Positions 25,638 to 34,158 of a stretch of DNA of 64,000 nucleotides are shown here, piece by piece. The notes under the pieces are model-generated. The model made no database searches and was not told the origin of the DNA. It saw only the letters and a program-made list of their open reading frames with translations. Made by a program: the position numbers and the translations under genes. Position 1 is the first letter of the stretch; every line of letters starts with the position of its first letter. This DNA is from Gelidibacter sediminis (lineage in GTDB: Bacteria; Bacteroidota; Bacteroidia; Flavobacteriales; Flavobacteriaceae), in assembly GCF_004364975.1 (NCBI RefSeq), contig NZ_SOBW01000007.1, positions 1,054,001 to 1,118,000 of the forward strand. The letters are read 5' to 3'.

Positions 25638-26153
25638 ATGAAAAAAGGTTTTATCGCTCTATTAACTTTAGTGATGTTGTCATCATGTCAGGAGCAAACA
25701 AAAATTGGATTTGTCGATAATAGCAAATTGATTAATGAGTATCAAAAAAAGAAGGATATCGAAGCGAAGTTTCAAGTTGAAATAGATGCATTCAATAAAA
25801 AAGTAGACAGTATTGGTCAATCATTCCAAGCTCAGGCTGCTGAGATGCAAGCTGCCGATCCTAAAATGGTCCAAAAAAGTTCTCAAGAAAAATATCAAGC
25901 TCTAGCACAACAATACCAACGTTTCCAACAACAATTTCAAATGGAAGAGCAACAAATTCAATCAAAGAGTCAAGCTCAAATAGATACATTGATTAAAGAT
26001 GTAAGAGCTTTTGTTAAAAATTATGGCGAAAAGAACGGTTATTCTTATATTCTTGGAAGTAATGAAGCGGGTAGTGTTATGTATGGTGAAGAAAGTAAGG
26101 ACCTGACTAAAGACATTCTTGAAGCATTAAATGCCGAAGTTAAGAAAGACTAA
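25638..26153 (+). CDS. OmpH/Skp family periplasmic chaperone-like lipoprotein
   Basis: This 171-residue protein of the Skp/OmpH family forms trimeric coiled-coil chaperones that guide outer-membrane proteins through the periplasm. The N-terminus has a signal ending in the lipobox LSSC with Cys17, so this copy is probably lipid-anchored. Mature features: KIGFVDNSKLINEYQ (core strand), a Gln/Glu/Lys-rich coiled coil (about 45-120, rich in QQ pairs), then YSYILGSNEAGSVMYG and the terminal helix DLTKDILEALN. The frame is open upstream to 25527, but that N-terminus is hydrophobic junk and lies across the promoter box. Confidence 0.88.
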   Translation: MKKGFIALLTLVMLSSCQEQTKIGFVDNSKLINEYQKKKDIEAKFQVEIDAFNKKVDSIGQSFQAQAAEMQAADPKMVQKSSQEKYQALAQQYQRFQQQFQMEEQQIQSKSQAQIDTLIKDVRAFVKNYGEKNGYSYILGSNEAGSVMYGEESKDLTKDILEALNAEVKKD

Positions 26154-26174
26154 ATATTTACTTTTAATACCAAT

Positions 26175-26205
26175 CAAAAAAAGCCAGTTTTTAACTGGCT
26201 TTTTT
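26175..26205. terminator. Bidirectional terminator between OmpH-like gene and holB
   Basis: AAAAAAGCCAGTT pairs with AACTGGCTTTTTT around a short loop, with A- and T-runs on both sides. The holB stop codon lies inside it. Confidence 0.8.
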
Positions 26206-27345
26206 ATGTAATAAACGGGTGAGTTTAATGGATAAATCAGTTAGTATGATTTTAGAATTTCCATTCCGTTCTATATGATAAATTGCATCCTCCAACTCTG
26301 TACTGATATCCATAATATTGCCTTCATGGACAAATGGTGCGAAATTTTCCAACTTAAAGTTTTTGGTTTTTGGTTCCATAAAAACTAAAGTCTCGGTGTT
26401 ATAATTCATCAGTAAGGCCTGCCTGAAAAAATCAAGACAGAATTGTAAAAATTGTTTTTGTGTTTCACGCCCGGTTTTTGCAATCTGTTCGCTCCAGCTT
26501 ATAAGATCATGAATGGCTGTTTTATTGCCTTTCGCTTTAAAAGCACTTCTAATCCAGAAAACAAACCATTCTTCAAATTGTAAATCTTCAGAATCCTGAT
26601 ACACCAAATCGCAAGCTTTATTATAATTACCATTGGATTGATGTGCTATTTTTGTAGCCGTTGCTTCGTCCAATTGATAATTTTTTTGCAAGGCTTCAAT
26701 TATTACGGCTTCGGCAAGCGGTGGAAAATGTAACACTTGGCAGCGCGATCTGATGGTATTAATAATGTGATCTTCGTCTTCCGCAATAAGTATAAAAACT
26801 GTTTTAGATGGAGGTTCTTCTATTAACTTCAAAAGTTTATTGGCCGCTGATGTGTTCATCTTTTCGGCCATCCAAATCAACATAATTTTATAACCACCTT
26901 CATAAGATTTTAGAGATAATGCTTTAACAATGTTTAAAGCCTCATCTACGCCAATTTGGCCTTGCTTGTTGTCAATACCGAGTATACGGTACCAATCAAA
27001 AAGATTACCATAAGGTTGCTCTTTCAATAATTGGCGCCATTCTTCCATAAAATGACTTGATACTGGATGTTTCTTGATTTTATCTGTGCTGGCAACGGGA
27101 AAGGCAAAATGTAGATCGGGATGTGCAAAATTTTCAAATTTTAAATTGCAACTTTCATTTCCACCCCTGTTTTCTGATTGCTTATTACCGCAAAGGATGT
27201 ATTGCGCATAGGCTATAGCCATGGCCAAGGTCCCTGACCCTTCTGGGCCCACAAACAATTGCGCATGTGGAATGCGGCCGTTATCCACACTTTGGGTTAA
27301 ATGACGTTTAAGATGTTCTTGACCTAGTACAGTACTGAATTGCAT
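26191..27345 (-). CDS. holB: DNA polymerase III subunit delta' (clamp-loader, inactive ATPase)
   Basis: This is the clamp-loader subunit that, with gamma/tau and delta, opens the sliding clamp. The 384-residue protein is an AAA+ fold that starts FSTVLGQEHLKRHLTQSV. The Walker A region is degenerate: GPEGSGTL (33-40) lacks the Lys, as in delta' subunits, which do not hydrolyse ATP. The SRC motif (TIRSRCQVLHF) that supplies an arginine finger to the neighbouring subunit is kept. KLLKLIEEPPSKTVFIL is also characteristic. Only two cysteines (C52, C66) remain of the zinc module. The 3' end overlaps a terminator shared with the OmpH-like gene. It diverges from pgk. Confidence 0.9.
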   Translation of the reverse strand: MQFSTVLGQEHLKRHLTQSVDNGRIPHAQLFVGPEGSGTLAMAIAYAQYILCGNKQSENRGGNESCNLKFENFAHPDLHFAFPVASTDKIKKHPVSSHFMEEWRQLLKEQPYGNLFDWYRILGIDNKQGQIGVDEALNIVKALSLKSYEGGYKIMLIWMAEKMNTSAANKLLKLIEEPPSKTVFILIAEDEDHIINTIRSRCQVLHFPPLAEAVIIEALQKNYQLDEATATKIAHQSNGNYNKACDLVYQDSEDLQFEEWFVFWIRSAFKAKGNKTAIHDLISWSEQIAKTGRETQKQFLQFCLDFFRQALLMNYNTETLVFMEPKTKNFKLENFAPFVHEGNIMDISTELEDAIYHIERNGNSKIILTDLSIKLTRLLHKKAS

Positions 27346-27431
27346 GGCACAAAACTATGTATTTTTTTCCATTAACACTGCCCATATTTCAATTCCTAAA
27401 AATTTGCGTTTTTTATCGTTTTAGAAATGGT

Positions 27432-27439
27432 TACATTTG
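27432..27439 (+). promoter_or_regulatory. Candidate -7 promoter box (TACATTTG) for pgk
   Basis: This exactly matches TAnnTTTG, 27 bp before the pgk ATG, in the gap between the divergent holB and pgk genes. Confidence 0.45.
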
Positions 27440-27465
27440 TTTCTATTTTATAAAAAGTAAGACCA

Positions 27466-28653
27466 ATGAAAACCTTAGACGATTTCAATTTTAAAGATAA
27501 AAAAGCCCTGATTAGAGTAGATTTTAATGTGCCTCTGGATGCACAGTTTAATGTTACAGATGATACCAGAATTGCTGCGGCCAAACCAACAATTATTAAA
27601 ATTTTGGAAGACGGTGGCAGCTGCATCTTAATGTCTCACTTAGGACGCCCAAAAGGTGTACAGGAAGAATTGTCCTTAAAACATATTCAGAAAAACGTGG
27701 AACAAATTATTGGCGTGGAAACCATTTTTGTACCAGATTGTGTTGGTGATGAAGCGCAAAAGGCGTCAAACAATTTAGAACCAGGTAAAATTCTTTTACT
27801 TGAAAACTTGAGATTTCACAAAGAAGAAGAAGCTGGCGATAAGGAGTTTGCCGAAAAACTGTCCAAATTGGGAGATATTTACGTGAATGATGCCTTTGGT
27901 ACGGCACATAGGGCGCATGCCTCAACAGCAATTATTGCACAATTTTTTCCTGAGAAAAAATGTTTTGGCTATTTGTTGGCTCAAGAGATAGAAAGTATCA
28001 ATAAAGTCATGGAATCTGGCGAAAAGCCGGTATTGGCAGTACTCGGTGGAGCAAAAGTGTCGTCAAAAATTACCATTATTGAAAATATCTTAGACAAAGT
28101 CGACCATCTCATAATTGGTGGTGGAATGACGTTTACTTTTATTAAAGCACAAGGTGGTTCAGTTGGCGATTCCATTTGTGAAGATGATAAAATGGAATTG
28201 GCTTTGGAAATCTTGAAAAAAGCCAAAGAAAGAAACGTAAAAGTTCATTTACCGGTGGATGTTGTTGCGGCAGATGCTTTTAAAAATGATGCCAATACTC
28301 AAATTGTACGTGTAACGAATATCCCAAATGGGTGGCAAGGCTTAGACGCAGGACCCGAAACAATTAAAAACTTCCATGAGGTGGTCATGCAAAGTAAAAC
28401 CATTTTATGGAATGGGCCTTTAGGCGTTTTTGAAATGGAGAATTTTGCTAATGGTACAATAGAACTCGGTAATTCTATTGCTGAAGCCACTAAGAAGGGC
28501 GCATTTTCTCTTGTTGGTGGTGGCGATTCTGTTGCTGCTGTAAAACAATTTGGTTTTGAAGATAAAGTTAGTTACGTGAGTACCGGCGGTGGTGCCATGT
28601 TAGAAAGCTTAGAGGGTAAAACACTTCCAGGAATTGCTGCTATACTAGAATAG
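27466..28653 (+). CDS. pgk: Phosphoglycerate kinase
   Basis: This glycolytic enzyme transfers phosphate from 1,3-bisphosphoglycerate to ADP. All family landmarks are present in 395 residues. The N-terminal RVDFNVPLD is the substrate-binding signature. [23 protein letters not shown] and the hinge region with [11 protein letters not shown] follow. The C-terminal nucleotide-binding parts are WNGPLGVFE and GGGDSVAAV, with [15 protein letters not shown] at the end. A strong promoter box precedes it. It is divergent from holB and is followed by an inverted-repeat-bearing gap. Confidence 0.97.
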   Translation: MKTLDDFNFKDKKALIRVDFNVPLDAQFNVTDDTRIAAAKPTIIKILEDGGSCILMSHLGRPKGVQEELSLKHIQKNVEQIIGVETIFVPDCVGDEAQKASNNLEPGKILLLENLRFHKEEEAGDKEFAEKLSKLGDIYVNDAFGTAHRAHASTAIIAQFFPEKKCFGYLLAQEIESINKVMESGEKPVLAVLGGAKVSSKITIIENILDKVDHLIIGGGMTFTFIKAQGGSVGDSICEDDKMELALEILKKAKERNVKVHLPVDVVAADAFKNDANTQIVRVTNIPNGWQGLDAGPETIKNFHEVVMQSKTILWNGPLGVFEMENFANGTIELGNSIAEATKKGAFSLVGGGDSVAAVKQFGFEDKVSYVSTGGGAMLESLEGKTLPGIAAILE

Positions 28654-28679
28654 CACTCATATTCTATCCCCTAAATTGG

Positions 28680-28759
28680 AATGATGGTATAGATAACACG
28701 TTAGTTTTATCCGACGAAACGCATTGATTTGTGTTAAATTGTTGTTTTATACCATCATT
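28680..28759. other. Inverted repeat in the pgk - lytic transglycosylase gap
   Basis: AATGATGGTATA at 28680-28691 is exactly complementary to TATACCATCATT at 28748-28759. An inner ATAACAC/GTGTTA pair between them could extend the structure. It may be a terminator-like or leader structure; no U-run is present. Confidence 0.35.
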
Positions 28760-28817
28760 TTAAATATTATTGTACGATTTTAATCTACAAATCGTTGATT
28801 ATTAAAATACCATACTA

Positions 28818-30398
28818 ATGAACCAAAAACTAGTTTCACTAACTTTTGGTGCTTTATGTGTATGTAGTCTTGGTTTTTCTCAAGTTAAGAAACTGAAAAA
28901 AGATACTACCCTAGCACCCACTAAAACTGTTTCAGTTCAGGTTGATTCCATTACCGATGGAAAAAATTTGGCAGTGAAGGAGATAAAACCTGTTGCGGAC
29001 TCATTGAGCGCAACGAAGATCGAAGATTTAGAAATTGCGTCTGAGATTGATCAAAAATGGCTCGATGAACTTTACGGAAATGCCTTGTTTGACAGCATTT
29101 ATGAATCGGTCACTGATTTAAAATATGATGCTGTGGATTATCCTGAGTTGCCTACTGATACCTTGAAGGCGCGTTTAAAGAAATTAAGTTCCAAAACACC
29201 TTTTAATATTGAATATAATACTTCATTAGAAAGTGTTATCAAGTCTTATTTAAAGCATAGAAGACATTCTATGGAGCGCTTAATGTCTTTAAGTGAGTAT
29301 TATTTCCCTTTATTTGAAAAGGAGCTGGATAATTACAACATTCCATTGGAGATAAAGTATTTGGCAATTGTGGAATCAGCCTTAAAACCCCGTGCCAAAT
29401 CGCGGGTTGGAGCTACTGGCTTGTGGCAATTTATGTATCCTACCGGTAAGATGTACGGATTGAATGTGAGCAGTTATGTAGATGAACGTAGTGATCCGAT
29501 AAAATCTACGGAAGCTGCAAGCAAATATTTAGCGAAGCTCTATGAGATTTTTGGCGATTGGGATTTGGCATTAGCTGCTTATAATTCAGGTCCGGGTAAT
29601 GTAAGTAAGGCCATCCGCCGCTCTGGTGGTTACGAAAATTACTGGAATATTAGACCCCATTTACCCCGCGAAACAGCAGGGTATTTACCAGCATTTCTAG
29701 CTACAATGTACATTTTTGAGTATGCTGAAGAGCACGGTTTTAAAAAGCATAAGCCTAATTTTAGATATATGGAAACCGATACTATTCACGTAAAACAGAC
29801 TATTAGTTTAGATCAGGTTTCTGAGTTGTTAGAGCTGCCAATGGAAGAATTACAATTTTTAAACCCTTCGTATAAACTGGATGTCATTCCTTATGTTGAA
29901 GGTGAAAATTACACCCTGAGATTACCAAAACACGCTGTAGGAAGGTTTGTAAATAATGAGGCAAGCATATATGAATTTGTAACTAACGAGTTGAACAAGC
30001 GCGAAAAGCCAATTACACAAATTTTGGATGCCAACTCAAAATCAACCTACAAAGTAAGATCTGGAGATAATTTGGGTAAGATTGCAAGACAATATGGTGT
30101 CCGGGTTTCTGATTTAAAAGCATGGAACGGATTGCGTAGTAATAATCTCAAAATTGGGCAACGTTTAACAGTCTATAACTCCAAACCATCGGCTTCCGTA
30201 ATAAAATCTGCGGTTAGTAACTCTACTTCAAAAAGCGTCACTTCAAACGGAGCAAAAACATATAAAGTGAGGTCTGGAGATTCATTATGGAGCATATCTA
30301 GAAAATTTCCTGGCGTTTCCATCCAAAATATCAAAGATTGGAACGATATTAGTGGTACAAATTTAAAAGTAGGTACAACACTTAAAATTTCACGTTAA
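28818..30398 (+). CDS. MltD-like lytic transglycosylase with two LysM domains
   Basis: This exported murein hydrolase cleaves glycan strands with formation of 1,6-anhydro-MurNAc. The 526-residue protein has a signal peptide (1-21, ending LGFSQ) and a long linker. The SLT domain (about 160-310) has catalytic Glu186 in LAIVESALKP, followed by GATGLWQFMYPTGKMYGL and LALAAYNSGPGNV. Two C-terminal LysM peptidoglycan-binding domains follow (about 411-456, YKVRSGDNLGKIARQYGVRV; about 483-526, YKVRSGDSLWSISRKFPGVS). This matches MltD architecture. It may be co-transcribed with the DUF4837 gene 26 bp downstream. Confidence 0.93.
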   Translation: MNQKLVSLTFGALCVCSLGFSQVKKLKKDTTLAPTKTVSVQVDSITDGKNLAVKEIKPVADSLSATKIEDLEIASEIDQKWLDELYGNALFDSIYESVTDLKYDAVDYPELPTDTLKARLKKLSSKTPFNIEYNTSLESVIKSYLKHRRHSMERLMSLSEYYFPLFEKELDNYNIPLEIKYLAIVESALKPRAKSRVGATGLWQFMYPTGKMYGLNVSSYVDERSDPIKSTEAASKYLAKLYEIFGDWDLALAAYNSGPGNVSKAIRRSGGYENYWNIRPHLPRETAGYLPAFLATMYIFEYAEEHGFKKHKPNFRYMETDTIHVKQTISLDQVSELLELPMEELQFLNPSYKLDVIPYVEGENYTLRLPKHAVGRFVNNEASIYEFVTNELNKREKPITQILDANSKSTYKVRSGDNLGKIARQYGVRVSDLKAWNGLRSNNLKIGQRLTVYNSKPSASVIKSAVSNSTSKSVTSNGAKTYKVRSGDSLWSISRKFPGVSIQNIKDWNDISGTNLKVGTTLKISR

Positions 30399-30424
30399 GT
30401 GTTTTCAATTTTAAAAACTAAACC

Positions 30425-31396
30425 ATGAAAATCATTTACACTTTTGCTCTCTCTTTATTATTATTGACCTCCTGTAACAATGGTAAAGACCAACGAATTA
30501 TTTCTGCTTCCAATGGAAATATCAACAATCTTCTGGTTGTTGTAGACAATTTGCTGTGGGATGATAGTGTAGGCGAAACTATTAGAGATGTTGTAGCCGC
30601 TCCAGTACCAGCGCTAAATCAAGAAGAACCGTTATTCTCATTAAACCAGATGCCACCTGCAGTATTTGATGGCTTTGCAACAAGAAGTAGAACCATACTC
30701 AAAATTGAAAAGGGAGGTCCTGCTGGTGTGGTTATTAAAAATGATGTGTATGCGCGACCACAAACTGTTGTTGTAGTGTCAGGAAAAACAGATCAGGAGA
30801 TCAAAGATGAGTTAGAATCCAACAGCGATAAAATTATCGCTGCCTTTAAAAAGGAAGAATTAAAGGAAAACCAGCGTCGCATTAAAAAATCCTTAATGGA
30901 CGACAAACCGCTACAAGAAGCTTTAGGAGTTAAATTAAACTTTCAAACGGCTTATCGAATAGCCAAACAAGACGAAGACTTCTTCTGGATTCGTAAACAA
31001 ATTCCGACAGGTACAATGGATATCATGATTTATGAAGTACCATTGCACACCATTAAAAAAGGCGACAGCGCAATTATAGACATTGTAAGAATGAGAGACT
31101 CAATTGGAAAGGTTCATATTCCTGGACCTGTAGAGGGTTCTTATATGATCACTGAGGATGCTTATACACCATATTTGTCTGAAACAGAATTGGACGGGAA
31201 ATTTACTTATGAGACCAAAGGTATATGGGATGTGAAAAACGCGTTTATGTCAGGTCCTTTTATCAATTATGCCATTGAGGATAAGGCGAATGATAGATTT
31301 CTGGTAATTGAAGGGTATGTCTTTGCACCATCTGTTGAAAAACGAAATAATATTTTTGAAATGGAGGCCATAATCAAATCCGTCAAGATACTATAA
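30425..31396 (+). CDS. DUF4837 family lipoprotein
   Basis: This 323-residue predicted lipoprotein (signal with lipobox LLTSC, Cys17) belongs to the DUF4837 family of Bacteroidota, with no known function. The pattern ASNGNINNLLVVVDNLLWDD, the segment with PLFSLNQMPPAVFDGFA, and FFWIRKQIPTGTMDIMIYEV are typical. It probably sits in the periplasm on an outer- or inner-membrane anchor. Its position 26 bp behind a lytic transglycosylase suggests an envelope role, which is only inference. A strong terminator follows. Confidence 0.82.
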   Translation: MKIIYTFALSLLLLTSCNNGKDQRIISASNGNINNLLVVVDNLLWDDSVGETIRDVVAAPVPALNQEEPLFSLNQMPPAVFDGFATRSRTILKIEKGGPAGVVIKNDVYARPQTVVVVSGKTDQEIKDELESNSDKIIAAFKKEELKENQRRIKKSLMDDKPLQEALGVKLNFQTAYRIAKQDEDFFWIRKQIPTGTMDIMIYEVPLHTIKKGDSAIIDIVRMRDSIGKVHIPGPVEGSYMITEDAYTPYLSETELDGKFTYETKGIWDVKNAFMSGPFINYAIEDKANDRFLVIEGYVFAPSVEKRNNIFEMEAIIKSVKIL

Positions 31397-31399
31397 GCT

Positions 31400-31437
31400 A
31401 AAAGAGCCAACTTATTAAGTTGGCTCTTTTGTTTTTT
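31400..31437. terminator. Terminator between the DUF4837 gene and tatA
   Basis: AAAAGAGCCAACTT pairs perfectly with AAGTTGGCTCTTTT around a 3-nt loop and is followed by a T-run. It lies between converging genes and can work in both directions. Confidence 0.85.
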
Positions 31438-31456
31438 CTATAAGCTAAAACCGCTA

Positions 31457-31648
31457 TTAACGATTTTTATCTGCTGTAGTATTTTGTTCATCATCTTCCT
31501 TGCTGGCATCTTTAAATTCTTTGATACCGCTTCCCAAGCCTCTCATGAGTTCTGGAATTTTCTTTCCTCCAAACAGCAATAATACCAGTACAACTACAAC
31601 TACTATTTGCCATACTCCAATTGCTAAAAATATACTTGATGCTATCAT
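31457..31648 (-). CDS. tatA: Twin-arginine translocase subunit TatA
   Basis: This is the small pore-forming subunit of the Tat system, which exports folded proteins. The 63-residue protein has one N-terminal membrane helix ([16 protein letters not shown]), the conserved hinge [14 protein letters not shown], an amphipathic helix ([12 protein letters not shown]) and an acidic tail. The frame is open seven codons further up, but the ATG at 31648 gives [11 protein letters not shown], the usual TatA start. A TAnnTTTG box lies just upstream. tatC is not in the window. It diverges from the M23 peptidase gene. Confidence 0.92.
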   Translation of the reverse strand: MIASSIFLAIGVWQIVVVVVLVLLLFGGKKIPELMRGLGSGIKEFKDASKEDDEQNTTADKNR

Positions 31649-31666
31649 AACAGTTAATTTGAATTG

Positions 31667-31674
31667 CAAATTTA
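31667..31674 (-). promoter_or_regulatory. Candidate -7 promoter box (TAAATTTG) for tatA
   Basis: On the minus strand this matches TAnnTTTG about 18 bp before the chosen ATG, so the leader would be very short. It covers the longer alternative start region, favouring 31648. Confidence 0.4.
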
Positions 31675-31761
31675 ATAATTAAACTTCAATTTAAACGTTA
31701 AAAACAAACTTTAGATGAAAGACCTAAAAGTTTGCTTTAATTTTATTTAATTTTGTTGAGC

Positions 31762-32628
31762 ATGACAACTAGAAAAAAAGAGAAGAAATTTGCCAAAAAA
31801 TTGCTTCATAAGTACCGTTTGGTGGTGCTTAATGAAGATACATTTGAAGAGCGATTCGCAATAAAATTAACACGGCTTAACGTGTTTGTTATTGTGTCAT
31901 TGTCTACTATTTTGCTAGTAGCGGCCACTATTTTTTTAATAGCCTTTACGCCCTTAAGAGAATTTATTCCTGGATATTCTTCTGCAAAGTTGAAAAAGCA
32001 AGCCACTGAGCTTAGTTTTAAGACCGATTCTTTACAACAGATCATCGATTTGAACGACAAGTATTTTACGTCAATTAAACGTGTGTTGACTGGAGATGTT
32101 AAAACCGTGGAATTTAATAAGGATTCCATTTTAAATGCCGCTAATGAAGAAATTGCGCAAATAACTGTAAAACCTACTAAACAGGATTCCTTATTGCGCG
32201 ATAAAGTGGACAAAGAAGATAAGTACAATCTATTTGAATCGGCAATTTACGCCTCCAATTTTGTGTTGTTTCCACCTGTTAACGGGAATATTTCCGAGGG
32301 GTATAATGTGAAAGAAAAACATTATGCGGTAGATATTATAGTGGCTAAGAACACGCCAGTTAAGGCAACGGCCGATGGCACTGTGATTTTTGCGGAATGG
32401 ACTTCAGAAACGGGTTATGTGGTTATTATAGAACACAGTTACGAAATGATTTCTGTATACAAACACAATGCCTCTTTAACCAAAGAGCAAGGTGATATTG
32501 TGAAAGCAGGGGAGGTTATCGCAATGGCAGGCAATAGTGGCGAATTTACCACCGGGCCTCATTTGCATTTTGAATTATGGAGTAAAGGTTACCCTATTAA
32601 CCCCACAAATTTTATCGATTTTAAATGA
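31762..32628 (+). CDS. M23 family peptidase (LytM-type)
   Basis: This is a zinc metallopeptidase, or cofactor, acting on peptidoglycan cross-links. The 288-residue protein has a basic cytoplasmic N-terminus, one membrane helix (about 40-65, VFVIVSLSTILLVAATIFLI), a short coiled region and a C-terminal LytM domain (about 165-285). The metal ligands are visible: the HxxxD motif in KEKHYAVDIIV and the HxH motif in TTGPHLHFELW. It is probably active, unlike EnvC/NlpD-type members that lack ligands. The ATG at 31762 is preferred over the TTG at 31753. Its stop overlaps the start of the GH3-like gene by 4 bp, indicating coupled translation. Confidence 0.9.
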   Translation: MTTRKKEKKFAKKLLHKYRLVVLNEDTFEERFAIKLTRLNVFVIVSLSTILLVAATIFLIAFTPLREFIPGYSSAKLKKQATELSFKTDSLQQIIDLNDKYFTSIKRVLTGDVKTVEFNKDSILNAANEEIAQITVKPTKQDSLLRDKVDKEDKYNLFESAIYASNFVLFPPVNGNISEGYNVKEKHYAVDIIVAKNTPVKATADGTVIFAEWTSETGYVVIIEHSYEMISVYKHNASLTKEQGDIVKAGEVIAMAGNSGEFTTGPHLHFELWSKGYPINPTNFIDFK

Positions 32629-34130
32629 TGTTTTCACTAAAATCTGCACTTGCCAAACCCTTTGCCTATATTATTAAAAAGTCAATTTTAAAATGGGCAA
32701 ATAACCCTGTGGAAACTCAGCATAAGGTGTTTGAAAATTTGATTGCTGAAGCTAAGCACACACAGTTTGGCAAAGACCATGATTTTTCAAACATTAAAAC
32801 ACATGCTGATTTTGTTAGTCGTGTTCCAGTGCGCGATTACGAAGATTTAAAACCCTATGTAGAGCGTGTGGTTGCAGGAGAACCCGATGTGCTATGGAAA
32901 GGCAAACCCATTTATTTTGCAAAAACCTCAGGTACAACCTCTGGTGCCAAATACATTCCCATCACTAAAGAGAGTATGCCAACGCATATTGAGGCCGCCA
33001 GAAATGCAATTCTCATGTACATTGCAGAAACAGGTAATGCTAATTTTGTAGATGGGAAGATGATATTTCTACAAGGGAGTCCTATTTTACATGAAAAGAA
33101 CGGAATACAATTAGGACGCTTATCAGGGATCGTGGCGCATTTTGTTCCTAAATACCTTCAAAAAAACAGAATGCCGTCTTGGGAAACCAATTGTATTGAA
33201 GATTGGGAGACTAAAGTAGACGCCATCGTTGAAGAGACATTACCTGAAAATATGACGGTTATTTCTGGAATTCCTTCTTGGGTTCAAATGTATTTTGAAA
33301 AGATTCAGCAAAAAACTGGCAAAAAAGTAGGGGAGGTGTTTCAGAATTTTAATCTCTTTATTTTTGGAGGTGTTAATTATGAACCTTATCGTGCAAAATT
33401 TGAAAGTCTTATAGGACGGAAAGTTGATAGTATAGAACTTTATCCAGCTAGCGAAGGTTTTTTTGCCTATCAAGATCAACAGAAGGAAAAAGGAATGCTC
33501 CTGCAATTAAATTCAGGTATGTTCTACGAGTTTATAAAGGCCGATGAATTTTTTAATGAACAACCCACACGAATCACCATCAAAGATGTAAAATTGCATA
33601 CCAATTATGTGATGATTATCTCTTCTACAGCGGGACTTTGGGCGTATAATATTGGGGATACTGTTCAATTTACATCCTTGGCGCCTTATCGTGTAATTGT
33701 TTCTGGGCGCATTAAGCATTTTATTTCTGCTTTTGGTGAACATGTGATTGGTAAAGAAGTGGAACAGGCCTTAAAGGAAGCGGTTGAGGGCTCTTCCGTT
33801 CAAGTTTCAGAATTTACGGTGGCACCCCAAATCAATCCAACAAAAGGTTTGCCATATCACGAATGGTTTATTGAATTTGAGAATGAACCTCAGGACCTTG
33901 GTATCTTGGCTGCCAAAATTGAAACCGCATTACAAGCCCAAAATAGCTATTATGTAGATTTGATCGTGGGTAAAGTACTTCAACCACTAAAAATAACCGT
34001 GGTTAAGAAAAATGGTTTTCAGGAATACATGAAATCTTTAGGGAAATTGGGAGGTCAAAATAAGATTCCAAGATTGGCCAATGACCGTAAAATTGCAGAT
34101 GCGTTGACCAAAAATAATTTAACTAATTAA
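32625..34130 (+). CDS. GH3 auxin-responsive-promoter-family (acyl-adenylating) protein
   Basis: This 501-residue protein is of the GH3 family, in the adenylate-forming enzyme superfamily. Plant members conjugate amino acids to hormones; bacterial substrates are mostly unknown. The phosphate-binding loop FAKTSGTTSGAKYIP is clear. A5-type LYPASEGFFAYQ follows, and the IGDTVQFT segment and GRIKHFISAFGEHV match the hinge region. It overlaps the M23 peptidase gene by 4 bp, and the DUF6909 gene follows after 28 bp, so the three look like one operon. I infer conjugation or activation of a carboxylate. Confidence 0.87.
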   Translation: MMFSLKSALAKPFAYIIKKSILKWANNPVETQHKVFENLIAEAKHTQFGKDHDFSNIKTHADFVSRVPVRDYEDLKPYVERVVAGEPDVLWKGKPIYFAKTSGTTSGAKYIPITKESMPTHIEAARNAILMYIAETGNANFVDGKMIFLQGSPILHEKNGIQLGRLSGIVAHFVPKYLQKNRMPSWETNCIEDWETKVDAIVEETLPENMTVISGIPSWVQMYFEKIQQKTGKKVGEVFQNFNLFIFGGVNYEPYRAKFESLIGRKVDSIELYPASEGFFAYQDQQKEKGMLLQLNSGMFYEFIKADEFFNEQPTRITIKDVKLHTNYVMIISSTAGLWAYNIGDTVQFTSLAPYRVIVSGRIKHFISAFGEHVIGKEVEQALKEAVEGSSVQVSEFTVAPQINPTKGLPYHEWFIEFENEPQDLGILAAKIETALQAQNSYYVDLIVGKVLQPLKITVVKKNGFQEYMKSLGKLGGQNKIPRLANDRKIADALTKNNLTN

Positions 34131-34158
34131 TTCTATCTTTACCAGCTAAATAGTCACT

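Noticed and set aside
27281-27289. Second perfect DnaA box TTATCCACA
   Set aside because: It is single, lies in the coding part of holB and has no neighbouring boxes; most likely chance.
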